This document shows, in pieces, positions 1-7,740 of a DNA stretch of 64,000 nucleotides. A program made the position numbers and the translations under genes. This DNA comes from Desulfovibrio porci. Its GTDB lineage: Bacteria; Desulfobacterota; Desulfovibrionia; Desulfovibrionales; Desulfovibrionaceae. The DNA is taken from contig NZ_VUMH01000002.1 in NCBI RefSeq assembly GCF_009696265.1, forward strand, positions 124,001 through 188,000. Direction: 5' to 3'. Numbering within the stretch: the first letter of the stretch is position 1; the number at the start of each line of letters is the position of its first letter. The notes beneath the pieces are model-generated. The model had not been told where the DNA came from. It worked only from the letters and a program-made list of their open reading frames with translations, and ran no database searches.

Positions 1-59
1 CCCGGCTGGTGGAACTGACCGGCACTCTGGAAGAGCTGATGGCCCGGCTCAAGGAATAA
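1..59 (+). CDS. C-terminal end of an unidentified protein (partial)
   Basis: Only the last 18 codons and a TAA stop are inside the window. The visible residues end in LEELMARLKE, a short acidic/basic amphipathic helix. This is too little to assign a family. The gene runs towards the convergent mutY, 18 bp away, so it is the end of an unrelated transcription unit. Confidence 0.55.
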   Translation, partial: RLVELTGTLEELMARLKE

Positions 60-77
60 GCCGGCCGCCCGTCGGGC

Positions 78-1355
78 TTACGCGCCCGGCAGACGCCGTG
101 GAGCGTCGGCGGCGAAAATCCGGTCCGCCAGCTTGCGGTGGGCCGCGGGCATGGCCAGATCTTCCAACTCCCGGGGCGGGGCCCAGCGCCAGGCGCTGGC
201 CGCCGTGAGCACCGGCGGGTCCGGAGCTTCCTCCAAATCGCCGTCCGCGCCCGCCAGGCTGAGGGCGAAGCAGTGCAGGGTGATTTTATAGGTGGTGTAG
301 CCGTGGCGGATGATGCCGTATTTGCTGTCCACCGCCACGGCAAAGCCGGTTTCTTCTTCAAATTCGCGCACGACGGCGGCTTCCGGGCTTTCACCCGGCT
401 CCACCCGCCCGCCGGGGAATTCCCAGAGATTGCCCCAGACGCCGGAGGCCAGGCGCTTCTGCACGAAAATCCGGTCCTTGCGGCGCAGCACGCCCGTAAC
501 CACTTCAATGGGCGTGATGGGGGTTCGCTTGCCGGGCACCGGACGCTGATCCACAATGCCCAGATGCAGGCTGATGCAGAAGGCGGCCAGAGGGCAGGCC
601 CCGCAACGCGGTTTTTTGCCGCAAACCAGCGCCCCCAGCTCCATCATGGCCTGATTGTGCTCGCGGGCCTTGCCCTCGGGCACCAGGCGCAGAGCCCAGG
701 CCCGCACGGCCGAGGCCGCCGGTTCCTGCTTGACCGGCGTATCCAGATCAAAGACGCGGGCCACCACCCGTTCCACATTGGCGTCCACGCAGGGCAGTTT
801 TTCGCCGAAGGCGATGCTGGCGATGGCCCCGGCCGTATATGGTCCCACGCCGGGCAGTGCGCGGATGTCCTCCAGTGCGGCGGGAAAAACGCCTCCATGC
901 CTGTCCATGATCCGCCGGGCGGCGGCCAGCACGTGGCGGGCGCGTGAATAATAGCCCAGACCTTCCCAGAGGCGCAGCACTTCCTCCTCGGAGGCGGCGG
1001 CCAGCGCGGCCACGTCCGGAAAGCGGGCCATCCAGCGTGTGAAATAGCTCACGCCGCGCTCCATCTGGGTCTGCTGGAGCATGACCTCGGAAATCCAGAC
1101 CTCATAGGGCGTGTAGTTGACGCGCCAGGGCAGGGGCCGCTGGTGCGCCGCGAACCAGGCCAGCAGCGCCTGCTGCAACTGCGGCAGATGCGCCTCGGGC
1201 GGCAGATGGCGGGGCGGGGCGGATGCGGAGGACGCGGACGCAAGGCCGGGCAGGGTTGCCGGTACGGCCCGGGACGGCGTTTTGCCGCCCCGCATGGAGG
1301 ATTTTGCTGTTCTGGGCATGGGCCGCAGTGTATACCCCGCTCCCGGCATTGTCAT
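78..1355 (-). CDS. mutY: A/G-specific adenine DNA glycosylase MutY
   Basis: Base-excision repair enzyme that removes adenine mispaired with guanine or 8-oxoguanine. The HhH-GPD glycosylase domain spans about residues 55-245: the catalytic Glu is in ISEVMLQQTQ (residue 90), the hairpin is LPGVGPYTAGAI, and the catalytic Asp is in VDANVERV (residue 191). Four cysteines at 245, 251, 254 and 260 form the iron-sulfur loop; the first spacing is five residues where E. coli MutY has six. A C-terminal MutT-like domain carries a Nudix-type box (GGRVEPGESP...REFEEETGF, about 317-339). At 425 aa the protein is longer than usual because of a low-complexity Ala/Ser/Pro N-terminus. Starts at 1355, 1349, 1319 or 1295 are all possible and none has a convincing ribosome binding site. 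Confidence 0.95.
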   Translation of the reverse strand: MTMPGAGYTLRPMPRTAKSSMRGGKTPSRAVPATLPGLASASSASAPPRHLPPEAHLPQLQQALLAWFAAHQRPLPWRVNYTPYEVWISEVMLQQTQMERGVSYFTRWMARFPDVAALAAASEEEVLRLWEGLGYYSRARHVLAAARRIMDRHGGVFPAALEDIRALPGVGPYTAGAIASIAFGEKLPCVDANVERVVARVFDLDTPVKQEPAASAVRAWALRLVPEGKAREHNQAMMELGALVCGKKPRCGACPLAAFCISLHLGIVDQRPVPGKRTPITPIEVVTGVLRRKDRIFVQKRLASGVWGNLWEFPGGRVEPGESPEAAVVREFEEETGFAVAVDSKYGIIRHGYTTYKITLHCFALSLAGADGDLEEAPDPPVLTAASAWRWAPPRELEDLAMPAAHRKLADRIFAADAPRRLPGA

Positions 1356-1377
1356 CCGGCCCGGCCTGGCCTATATT
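1349..1377 (+). promoter_or_regulatory. Sigma-70 promoter for the cyclophilin gene
   Basis: TTGTCA at 1349-1354 and TATATT at 1372-1377 are separated by 17 bp. The gene starts 53 bp downstream with an AGGAG ribosome binding site. The promoter overlaps the 5' end of the divergent mutY. Confidence 0.6.
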
Positions 1378-1429
1378 TCAGACACGGCCCGCGCCGGGCC
1401 GGAATATTCCCTATTTTTAAGGAGCAGGC

Positions 1430-1936
1430 ATGGCTAATCCCACCGTGTTGCTGGAAACTTCGTCCGGCGATATTCTGATCGAACTTTTCCAGGACAAGGC
1501 CCCCAAAACCGTCGCCAACTTTTTGCAGTATGTGGACGACGGCTTTTATGAAAATACCATCTTCCACCGTGTGATCCCCGGCTTCATGATCCAGGGCGGC
1601 GGTCTGGGCGCGCGCATGGACGAAAAGGCCACCCGTGAGGCTGTGGAGAACGAGGCCGACAACGGCCTGAAAAACGAGCGCGGCGCCGTCGCCATGGCCC
1701 GCACCCGTGATCCGCACAGCGCCACGGCCCAGTTTTTCATCAATCTGGTGGACAACGACTTCCTGGATCACAGCCGGCCCGACCTGGACGGCTGGGGCTA
1801 CTGCGTGTTCGGCAAAGTCACTGAAGGCATGGATGTGGTGGACAAGATCGCCAAGGTCAAGACCAAGAGCATGGGCATGCATGAAAACGTGCCTGTGGAC
1901 ATGGTGCTGATCACCGGCGCGAGCCGCTTTGAATAG
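1430..1936 (+). CDS. ppiB: Cyclophilin-type peptidyl-prolyl cis-trans isomerase
   Basis: Accelerates cis-trans isomerisation of prolyl bonds during protein folding. The 168-aa protein is a single cyclophilin domain with no signal peptide, so it is cytoplasmic like PpiB. Family motifs are [26 protein letters not shown] (active-site Phe-His-Arg, quoted across its length here as [11 protein letters not shown]), [18 protein letters not shown] and [15 protein letters not shown]. An AGGAG ribosome binding site lies 6 bp before the ATG. It stands alone behind its own promoter. Confidence 0.93.
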   Translation: MANPTVLLETSSGDILIELFQDKAPKTVANFLQYVDDGFYENTIFHRVIPGFMIQGGGLGARMDEKATREAVENEADNGLKNERGAVAMARTRDPHSATAQFFINLVDNDFLDHSRPDLDGWGYCVFGKVTEGMDVVDKIAKVKTKSMGMHENVPVDMVLITGASRFE

Positions 1937-2083
1937 AGCTGTTCCACATGTGTGGGCCGCTCTGGCGGCGTGAGCGGCCGAAGGCTGCCCGCCGGATCTC
2001 TTCAGCCGCTCGCTGGTCAAGCAAGCGCTGCGGATGGGAGCGCGGATGGACCGTGCTCCCGCCTTAGAGTGGGGGCGGCGCAT

Positions 2084-2111
2084 GTTTTGAAACCGGGAAC
2101 GGTTTCAAAAC
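2084..2111. promoter_or_regulatory. Perfect 11-bp inverted repeat upstream of the DinB-fold gene
   Basis: GTTTTGAAACC at 2084-2094 and GGTTTCAAAAC at 2101-2111 are perfect inverted copies separated by 6 bp, centred 45 bp before the start codon. There is no T-run, so a repressor or activator operator is more likely than a terminator. A second palindrome, ACGGATCCGT, follows at 2110-2119. Confidence 0.4.
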
Positions 2112-2142
2112 GGATCCGTTCCGGAAACAGAAGGAGGCGCGT

Positions 2143-2622
2143 ATGGCGCGCGAAATCGTGACGGCGGCCCAGGGACCTTTTCTGCATGCCTGGGGCTTGC
2201 TGAATGCTTATGTGGACGCCTGTCCGGACGAAATCTGGGCAGAGAAGAACGGCGGCTGGCCCGTCTGGCAGCAGATCGCGCATGCGGTCATGGTGCTGGA
2301 TTTCTTCGTGCTCGGCGAAAAGGATCCGCTGTTGCCCGCGCCCTGCGACATGGACGTGCTGATGCTCAAAACCCAGGGCGCCCCGGCGCTGGGCAAGGCG
2401 GCCCTGCGGGAATACGCGGCCGCGGTCAAAACCCGCGTGGACGCCTGGATCGCCGGGCTTGAGGACGCGGACCTGGCCGGAACCAATACCGCGCTGAGCG
2501 CCAAACTGGGTCGTGAGACGTCGTATGCGGCGACGCTGGTCATGCTGGCCTCGCACACCGACTATCATATCGGTTCCTGCGATGCGGCATTGCGGGATCA
2601 TGGCTTGCCGGGAGTCTTTTAA
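2143..2622 (+). CDS. DinB-superfamily protein
   Basis: A 159-aa four-helix DinB/YfiT-type protein. Members are usually metal-dependent thiol transferases or are of unknown function. The expected three-histidine metal site is visible: one His in WQQIAHAVMV (about residue 48) and the pair in SHTDYHIG near the C-terminus. A strong AAGGAGG ribosome binding site lies 6 bp before the ATG. The gene stands alone, preceded by a perfect inverted repeat. The specific substrate cannot be told from sequence. Confidence 0.7.
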   Translation: MAREIVTAAQGPFLHAWGLLNAYVDACPDEIWAEKNGGWPVWQQIAHAVMVLDFFVLGEKDPLLPAPCDMDVLMLKTQGAPALGKAALREYAAAVKTRVDAWIAGLEDADLAGTNTALSAKLGRETSYAATLVMLASHTDYHIGSCDAALRDHGLPGVF

Positions 2623-2917
2623 AACTCTTGTGACGGCTTGAGCGCCACCGGTTGCGTGAGAAACAAAAAGTCCGCCGTTGCCGGAAGGCAGCGGCGGACG
2701 AGGCTGTTGACAAGGTCGGCAGCCCCGAAAATCAGAAGCAGGTCGCAGCTTTGCTGCGCCGCTAAGCGACTGATTTTCGTGCTTTTCCGCCCGGCGAGTT
2801 TTCTTGGAAACGAGCCGACGGCGGCGCAAACGCCGCGAAGCGGGGTTTGCCATCATGCGAAAGTCCGCCGTTGCCGGAAGGCAGCGGCGGACCGTAGTGT
2901 TTCAGCGGCAAGCGGTC
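2623..2917. repeat. Dispersed 160-bp repeat flanked by duplicated terminator hairpins (copy 1)
   Basis: A 33-bp sequence containing a hairpin (13-bp stem with one mismatch, GGAA loop) occurs identically at 2667-2699 and 2860-2892, a period of 193 bp. Between the copies is a 160-bp segment (2700-2859) related to one at about 45459-45618. The right 72 bp (2784-2855) match 45544-45615 with only five differences, and GAGGCTGT and GTCGGCAGCC are shared at the left end. A 10-bp inverted repeat (2726-2735 with 2770-2779) folds the middle. Read on the minus strand, the left hairpin is followed by TTTTTGTTT, so it looks like the original terminator of the NTF2-like gene at 2918-3379. Confidence 0.7.
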
Positions 2918-3379
2918 TTACTTGATCCTGCAGTTGCCGTCCTTGCAGTCGTCGCTGGGTTCCACGGGCGTGGCCTGGAAGAGCGCCACCTGCTCCTTGC
3001 CGTTATTGTTGGCAAGCACCATGGTGAAGCGCATCAGGCCCTGCGGCAGAGCCGGCACGGCCGTTCCCTTGAAGTAGCCGTTGGCCGTGAGCAATCTGGT
3101 ATTGCCGACCTTCGTTTCGCGCACATTGGTGAGCGTCAGGCGGTCCACGACCAGATCCTTGTTTTTAATGCTGGTGATGAAGTTTTCCTTGTCCTGGATA
3201 TGGCCGTTGGAGCTGACGTGCCAGTAGTTGGGCGCCAGCAGTTTTTCCAGGGCCGATACGTCGCCGGTCATCACGGCTTCGGTATACAAAGCCACGGTAT
3301 CGACTTTGGCGTGCGCCACGCCGCCGGCGAGACAAAGAGCCAGGGCCAGAAGAAGCGGCACCAACTGTACAAATTTCAT
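2918..3379 (-). CDS. Exported NTF2/SnoaL-like protein
   Basis: A 153-aa protein with a signal peptide (MKFVQLVPLLLALALC... cleaved near AHA, residue 24), followed by an NTF2-like cone domain: the helix VDTVALYTEAVMTGDVSALEKLLAP, then N-G-x-I-x-D-K-E-x-F, as in DUF4440/SnoaL-type proteins. Two cysteines near the C-terminus (CKDGNC) could form a disulfide in the periplasm. A GGAGG ribosome binding site lies 8 bp before the ATG. No catalytic role can be assigned; such domains often bind small ligands. Single gene behind a sigma-70 promoter. Confidence 0.65.
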   Translation of the reverse strand: MKFVQLVPLLLALALCLAGGVAHAKVDTVALYTEAVMTGDVSALEKLLAPNYWHVSSNGHIQDKENFITSIKNKDLVVDRLTLTNVRETKVGNTRLLTANGYFKGTAVPALPQGLMRFTMVLANNNGKEQVALFQATPVEPSDDCKDGNCRIK

Positions 3380-3447
3380 GACATTTCCTCCATAAAATCA
3401 AAGGCTTGTTGCCGGGCAACGCCCGGCTCCGCGCCAATGGGACGCTT

Positions 3448-3476
3448 TCTTTACGGCGAGTCGTCACAACTGTCAA
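3448..3476 (-). promoter_or_regulatory. Sigma-70 promoter for the NTF2-like gene
   Basis: On the minus strand TTGACA (3476-3471) and TAAAGA (3453-3448) are spaced by exactly 17 bp. This gives a transcript with a leader of about 60 nt. Confidence 0.6.
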
Positions 3477-3608
3477 GAGGGCGGCGGAACTATTTGCCAA
3501 GCGGCACGCTTTCCTCTACCTTATATCTAAGTAAAATATGTAAAAAGTAAATGCCGGCGACGCTTCCGGAGCCGGATTTATTCAAGCGCACACGTGAGGC
3601 ACACAGTT

Positions 3609-4526
3609 ATGTTGACCACTGTTTTGCAGACTATCGGCAATACGCCCCTGCTCCGCCTTGACCTCTCCCGCGACCTGCCGGGCACGGTCTGGCTGAAGCT
3701 GGAAAACCGCAATCCCGGCGGCTCCATCAAGGACCGCGTGGCTTTTCATATGATTGAACGCGCTCTGTCGCGGGGCGAACTGAAGCCCGGCGGCGTGCTG
3801 GTGGAGGCCACCAGCGGCAATATGGGCATCGGCATGGCCCTGGTGGCCGCCGTGCGCGGCCTGCGCTGCGTGCTGGCCATGCCCGAATCCATGAGTCTGG
3901 AGCGCCGCAATTTACTCAAGGCTCTGGGCGCGGAACTCAGACTCACGCCCGCGGACAAGGGCATGGGCGGGGCCGTGCAGGAGGCGCGGCGCATCGCCGA
4001 GGCCACCGGCGGGCTTATCCTGGGCCAGTTCACCAATCCCGAGGCCGTGGAGGCCCACTATCAGAGCACCGGGCCGGAAATTTACAAGGACAGCGTCGGG
4101 AAAATGGACGTCCTGGTGGCCGGCGTGGGTTCGGGCTCGTCCATCACCGGCGCGGGCCGTTTCCTGAAAGAGAATCTCCCCGGCTTCAGGGTTATGGCCG
4201 TGGAACCCAAGGATTCGCCCGTGCTCTCCGGCGGCAAACCCGGGGCGCATCTGATCCAGGGCATCGGGGCGGGTTTCGTGCCGGAAATTCTGGACCGCTC
4301 CCTGCTGGACGAGATCATTCCGGTCGACGGGCAGGCGGCCATCGCCACGGCCCGCAAGCTCATGCGCGTTGAGGGCGTCTGTACGGGCATCTCCACCGGG
4401 GCCAACGTGCTGGCCGCGCTGGACGTGGCGGCCCGGCCCGAAATGCGGGACAGGAACATCGTCACCTTTGCCTGCGATACCGGCGAGCGCTATATGTCCA
4501 CGGCCCTGTTCCGGAATCAGGATTGA
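3609..4526 (+). CDS. cysK: Cysteine synthase (O-acetylserine sulfhydrylase) family
   Basis: PLP enzyme that makes cysteine from O-acetylserine and sulfide. The PLP lysine is K41 in NPGGSIKDR and the phosphate loop is GVGSGSSITG. The substrate loop reads A-T-S-G-N-M-G, with residues 68-72 falling at the same numbers as in Salmonella CysK, but position 72 is Met where the family normally has Thr. At 305 aa the length fits CysK. ATG 3609 is preferred because GTGAGG sits 9 bp before it; a GTG at 3594 would add five residues. The gene is divergent from the exported NTF2-like gene. Assimilatory cysteine synthesis fits a sulfide producer, but Met72 leaves the exact substrate open. Confidence 0.85.
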   Translation: MLTTVLQTIGNTPLLRLDLSRDLPGTVWLKLENRNPGGSIKDRVAFHMIERALSRGELKPGGVLVEATSGNMGIGMALVAAVRGLRCVLAMPESMSLERRNLLKALGAELRLTPADKGMGGAVQEARRIAEATGGLILGQFTNPEAVEAHYQSTGPEIYKDSVGKMDVLVAGVGSGSSITGAGRFLKENLPGFRVMAVEPKDSPVLSGGKPGAHLIQGIGAGFVPEILDRSLLDEIIPVDGQAAIATARKLMRVEGVCTGISTGANVLAALDVAARPEMRDRNIVTFACDTGERYMSTALFRNQD

Positions 4527-4544
4527 GTTGTTACAGACATGCGG

Positions 4545-4586
4545 GCGGCGGTCCGGCTTCTTTGCCGGTCCGCCGCTAATCTTTTC
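4545..4586 (+). terminator. Rho-independent terminator of cysK
   Basis: A 13-bp stem (4545-4557 with 4564-4576, one central mismatch) with a 6-nt loop, followed by TAATCTTTT. Confidence 0.65.
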
Positions 4587-4603
4587 CGGCGACCGGCCGA
4601 TAA
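4577..4603 (+). promoter_or_regulatory. Sigma-28 (FliA) type promoter for cheV
   Basis: TAAT at 4577-4580, a 15-bp spacer and GCCGATAA at 4596-4603 match the flagellar consensus TAAA-N15-GCCGATAA with one mismatch. It points at the chemotaxis gene cheV, with a leader of about 218 nt. Its -35 element overlaps the tail of the cysK terminator. Confidence 0.6.
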
Positions 4604-4828
4604 GAAAACTCAACGGTACAGGCAGGCGCGCCGGATGTTTTTCCCGCCGGAGCGGCATCCGGAATGCTTTTATGCGATTTTCAAATAAAAACGGCATGAT
4701 TCCTGTTTTTATTTATCGGCGGCGGCGCGAACGCGGTCGCGCCTGACCTTCGAAATGTAAAACATTCAGACGCGGCATCCCTGTCGCGATTACTCATCCG
4801 CGCGGCGTCCCCCGCACATGGAGCAGCT

Positions 4829-5767
4829 ATGGCGCAGACCAATATTTTGCTGGAAACCGGCACCAATGAGCTGGAAATCGTGGAGTTTTACGTCAATCAG
4901 GACGGCTACGAAGCCCATTACGGCCTGAATGTGGCCAAAGTGGTGGAAATCGGGCGGCGGCAGACAGTCACCGCCATGCCGGAAATGCGCCATAAAGCCC
5001 TGCTGGGGGCCTTTCCCCACCGTAACGGCCGCATCGTGCCTCTCATTGACATGGCCCAGTTTCTGGGCAGCGGTCCCATCACCAACGAAGACGCCAAAGT
5101 CATCGTCACCGAGTTCAACACGGTCTGCACGGGCTTTCTGGTCTCGGGCGTCAACCGCATCTACCGCCTGAGCTGGACGGATGTGGAAGCGCCGGGCAAT
5201 TTTTTGCAGAACGTCAGCCGCAGTTCGGTGACCGGCGTGGTGCGTCTGGAGGAGCGGGTCATCTTCCTGCTGGACCTGGAGGCTATCGTGGCCGAGTTGC
5301 ATCCGGCCATGGCCATCAGCTTTGACGGCACGGCCGCGGACACCGACGGCAAAACCTACAATGTCCTGCATGTGGACGATTCCAGCAGCATCCGTTCCCT
5401 GGTGCTGGAGCTGCTCTCCAAGGAGGGCCGCTTCAACCTGACGCAGCGCGTCAACGGCCAGGAGGCCTGGGATTACCTGCAGGAGATACGTGCCCGCAGC
5501 GAGGAGGAGGGCAAGCCCATTTCCTCCTACGTACAGGGCATCATCAGCGATATTGAAATGCCTTCCATGGACGGCTTGGCCCTCTGCAAGCGGATCAAGG
5601 AAGACCCGGTGCTGAAGCGGGTGCCTGTGGCCATCTTCTCTTCCATGATCAATGAAAGCCTGGCTCGCAAATGCGCCAGCGTGGGCGCGGACGCCCAGTA
5701 CACCAAGCCGGACCTCAAGGCCCTCTCGGTGAAACTGCACGACCTGATCACCAAGGCCTGGGGCTAA
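4829..5767 (+). CDS. cheV: Chemotaxis protein CheV (CheW-REC)
   Basis: Couples chemoreceptors to the CheA kinase and tunes adaptation. Residues 1-170 form a CheW domain (GLNVAKVVEI, NGRIVPLIDM, RLEERVIFLLDLE). Residues about 185-312 form a receiver domain with acidic pair VDDSS, phosphoacceptor Asp in GIISDIEMPSMDG, Ser in IFSSM and Lys in YTKPDL. At 312 aa this is normal CheV length. GGAG lies 6 bp before the ATG. The upstream sigma-28-type promoter ties it to the motility regulon. It is convergent with the TRAP operon and shares an intervening terminator. Confidence 0.93.
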   Translation: MAQTNILLETGTNELEIVEFYVNQDGYEAHYGLNVAKVVEIGRRQTVTAMPEMRHKALLGAFPHRNGRIVPLIDMAQFLGSGPITNEDAKVIVTEFNTVCTGFLVSGVNRIYRLSWTDVEAPGNFLQNVSRSSVTGVVRLEERVIFLLDLEAIVAELHPAMAISFDGTAADTDGKTYNVLHVDDSSSIRSLVLELLSKEGRFNLTQRVNGQEAWDYLQEIRARSEEEGKPISSYVQGIISDIEMPSMDGLALCKRIKEDPVLKRVPVAIFSSMINESLARKCASVGADAQYTKPDLKALSVKLHDLITKAWG

Positions 5768-5793
5768 GCCAAGCGTTTCCGTTCGGCCTGTTG

Positions 5794-5835
5794 CGCCCCG
5801 CCGCCGGAGTTTTTTCCGGCGGCGGGGCGTTTTTT
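5794..5835 (+). terminator. Terminator of cheV
   Basis: Perfect 15-bp GC-rich stem (5794-5808 with 5815-5829), 6-nt loop, then six T. The T-run overlaps the last codons of the convergent dctM. Confidence 0.85.
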
Positions 5836-7108
5836 AGTTCAGGAGCAGCAGAGAGAGTTTCGGCACGACCGCCAGCACGGCCAGCGCCAGAAGCATGGCC
5901 AACAGAAAGGGCAGTACGGCCAGGCTGAGTTTTTCAATGCTCATCTTACTGATGCCACAGGCCACGAAGAGGTTCACGCCCACCGGCGGAGTCAGAAAAC
6001 CCAGGGCCGCCGAAGTGATCAGCACGATGCCGAAATGCACCGGATCAATGCCCGCGCTTTTGATGACCGGGAACATCAGCGGGGCCAGAATGATGATGTT
6101 CGCCAGGGCCTCCATGAATGTTCCGGCAATGAGCATGATGGCGATGATCACGGTCAGCAGCAGATACTTGTTGTGCGCCACACCGGTCAGCAGGCCGCTC
6201 ACCGCGTCCGGCACGTTATAGATCAGCAGTAGCTGGCCCAGGGCGCAGGCCACGCACATGATGATGAAAATAGAGGCGTTGGTGACGGTCGCGTCCTTGA
6301 GTATCCGCCAGGTTTTGTCCCAGGTCAGGGCGCGTAGCAGCAGGCCTTCCACCGTAAAGGCATAGAGCACGGCCACGGCCCCGGCTTCGGTGGGCGTGAA
6401 GATGCCGCCGTAAATGCCGCCCAGCACGATGACCGGCACCAGCAGGGCGTGCTTGGCTTCCCACGCGGCGCGCAGAGTTTCGCGCCGCGCGGCCTTGCGG
6501 GTGACCACGTTGATGCCGCGCCGCCGTACCAGAATCCAGGCCGTGAGCATCAGAACCAGGCCCACGAAAATACCCGGCAGAATGCCCGCGATGAACAGGT
6601 CGCTCACCGATACGCCCACGGTGGTGCCGTAGATGATCAGGGGCACGCTGGGCGGGATCATCACGCCCAGGCAGCCCGCTGAGGTGTTCACGGCGGCGGA
6701 AAAATCGCACGGGTAACCCTCCTTTTCCATGGCCGGGATCATGATGCCGCCCACGGCGGCCACTGTGGCCGGGCTGGAGCCGGACAGCGCACCGTAGAAC
6801 ATGCAGGTCAGAATGCTCACGTGGGCCATGCCGCCGGTGATGTGTCCCACTAGGCAGCGGGAGACGCGCAGCAGCGCGTCGGCCATGCTGCCTTTCTGCA
6901 TGATTTCCCCGGCCAGAATGAACAGGGGCACGGCCAGCAGCGGAAAACTGTCCAGGGAGGAAAAAACCTTTTGCATCATGAATTCCGGCGGCAGATCGCC
7001 CGCGATCATGCCAACCATGACGCCGAGTCCCAGGGCAGCGGCAATGGGCACGCTCAGGATCAGCAACAGAACAATGGTCGCGGCCGTCAGAATGATAGGG
7101 AGTTCCAT
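5834..7108 (-). CDS. dctM: TRAP transporter large membrane subunit DctM
   Basis: Channel-forming subunit of a sodium-driven tripartite (TRAP) uptake system. The 424-aa, very hydrophobic protein has about 12 membrane segments and typical DctM motifs: AGEIMQKGSMADALLRVSR, the loop GGIMIPAMEKEGYPCDFSAAVN, and FLTPPVGVNLFV near the C-terminus. Third and last transporter gene of the unit, 36 bp after dctQ. The substrate is set by DctP. Confidence 0.93.
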   Translation of the reverse strand: MELPIILTAATIVLLLILSVPIAAALGLGVMVGMIAGDLPPEFMMQKVFSSLDSFPLLAVPLFILAGEIMQKGSMADALLRVSRCLVGHITGGMAHVSILTCMFYGALSGSSPATVAAVGGIMIPAMEKEGYPCDFSAAVNTSAGCLGVMIPPSVPLIIYGTTVGVSVSDLFIAGILPGIFVGLVLMLTAWILVRRRGINVVTRKAARRETLRAAWEAKHALLVPVIVLGGIYGGIFTPTEAGAVAVLYAFTVEGLLLRALTWDKTWRILKDATVTNASIFIIMCVACALGQLLLIYNVPDAVSGLLTGVAHNKYLLLTVIIAIMLIAGTFMEALANIIILAPLMFPVIKSAGIDPVHFGIVLITSAALGFLTPPVGVNLFVACGISKMSIEKLSLAVLPFLLAMLLALAVLAVVPKLSLLLLN

Positions 7109-7144
7109 AGGGCCCTCACAGCGGATGCGAAAAAGGGGAAAGCG

Positions 7145-7681
7145 TCACCAGGAATTGGACATCTCGGTCATGACGTCTTTTTTGTCGAACTTTCCGGCGG
7201 TGTTTCCGGCGTTTCGGCCACGTAGCCCGCGCAACGCCGCCATCGTGTGCTTCACCGTGCGCAGGAACATACAGGTCATGCCCAGGGGAACCGCCAGATA
7301 GAGTACGTACATGGGCATGCTCATGGAGGCGGCCACCTGCTCGGATTGGGCCACAAAGAGGACCATTTGCGCACCCCAGACCGTCATAACGGCGCAGAAC
7401 AGCAGGGTGAACGCTGCGGAAACGATGGTCAGCGCGAACTGCACGCGCGGCCCGAAGCTGTACTTGCAGACGCTGATTTCCAGATGACGGCCTTCTTGGG
7501 CGGCGAGGCTCGCGCCTAGAAAAACGGCGCAGATAAAGGCGTAGCGGGCCACTTCCTCGGGCCATTCCAGGGCATGGTCCAGCGCATAGCGGAAAAAGAC
7601 CTGCACGGCGATGCAGAGGAACATGACCACCAGGGCGGCTACGGCCGCGCAGCCTTCCAGTCCGGCGTGGAATTTCGGCAT
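7145..7681 (-). CDS. dctQ: TRAP transporter small membrane subunit DctQ
   Basis: The 178-aa protein has four predicted membrane helices and the DctQ signature VFFRYALDHALEWPEEVARYAFICAVFLG (key residues RY, W-EE and R-Y). It forms the membrane complex with DctM. GGAGG lies 6 bp before the ATG. A GC hairpin separates it from dctP. The charged C-terminal tail (KFDKKDVMTEMSNSW) is cytoplasmic. Confidence 0.9.
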   Translation of the reverse strand: MPKFHAGLEGCAAVAALVVMFLCIAVQVFFRYALDHALEWPEEVARYAFICAVFLGASLAAQEGRHLEISVCKYSFGPRVQFALTIVSAAFTLLFCAVMTVWGAQMVLFVAQSEQVAASMSMPMYVLYLAVPLGMTCMFLRTVKHTMAALRGLRGRNAGNTAGKFDKKDVMTEMSNSW

Positions 7682-7696
7682 GGCGTCCTCCGGGAA

Positions 7697-7725
7697 GGCG
7701 GCCCCGTCGCGCGGGCGGGGCCGCC
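7697..7725 (-). promoter_or_regulatory. Intercistronic hairpin between dctP and dctQ
   Basis: GGCGGCCCCG (7697-7706) and CGGGGCCGCC (7716-7725) form a 10-bp perfect stem with no T-run. Such hairpins can stabilise the upstream mRNA, which would fit the excess of binding protein needed over membrane subunits. Confidence 0.4.
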
Positions 7726-7740
7726 CCGGTCGTTCATTTT

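Larger units (their letters stand above)
4527..4828. other. Intergenic region cysK-cheV
   Basis: This 302-bp gap holds the cysK terminator (4545-4586), a sigma-28-type promoter (4577-4603), a CCGGATG...CATCCGG hairpin, a 10-bp AT-rich inverted repeat (AAATAAAAAC / GTTTTTATTT near 4682-4713) and a GCGCGA/TCGCGC hairpin just before cheV. I see no ORF. Confidence 0.6.

Noticed and set aside
2595-2920. Short peptides readable through the dispersed repeat on both strands
   Set aside because: The two repeat copies share similar frames only because their DNA is similar; there is no ribosome binding site and the frames diverge outside the repeat.
4772-4786. Possible sigma-54 promoter in front of cheV (CGGCATCCCTGTCGC)
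   Set aside because: The GG/GC spacing is right but too many consensus bases are missing, and a much better sigma-28 match lies upstream.
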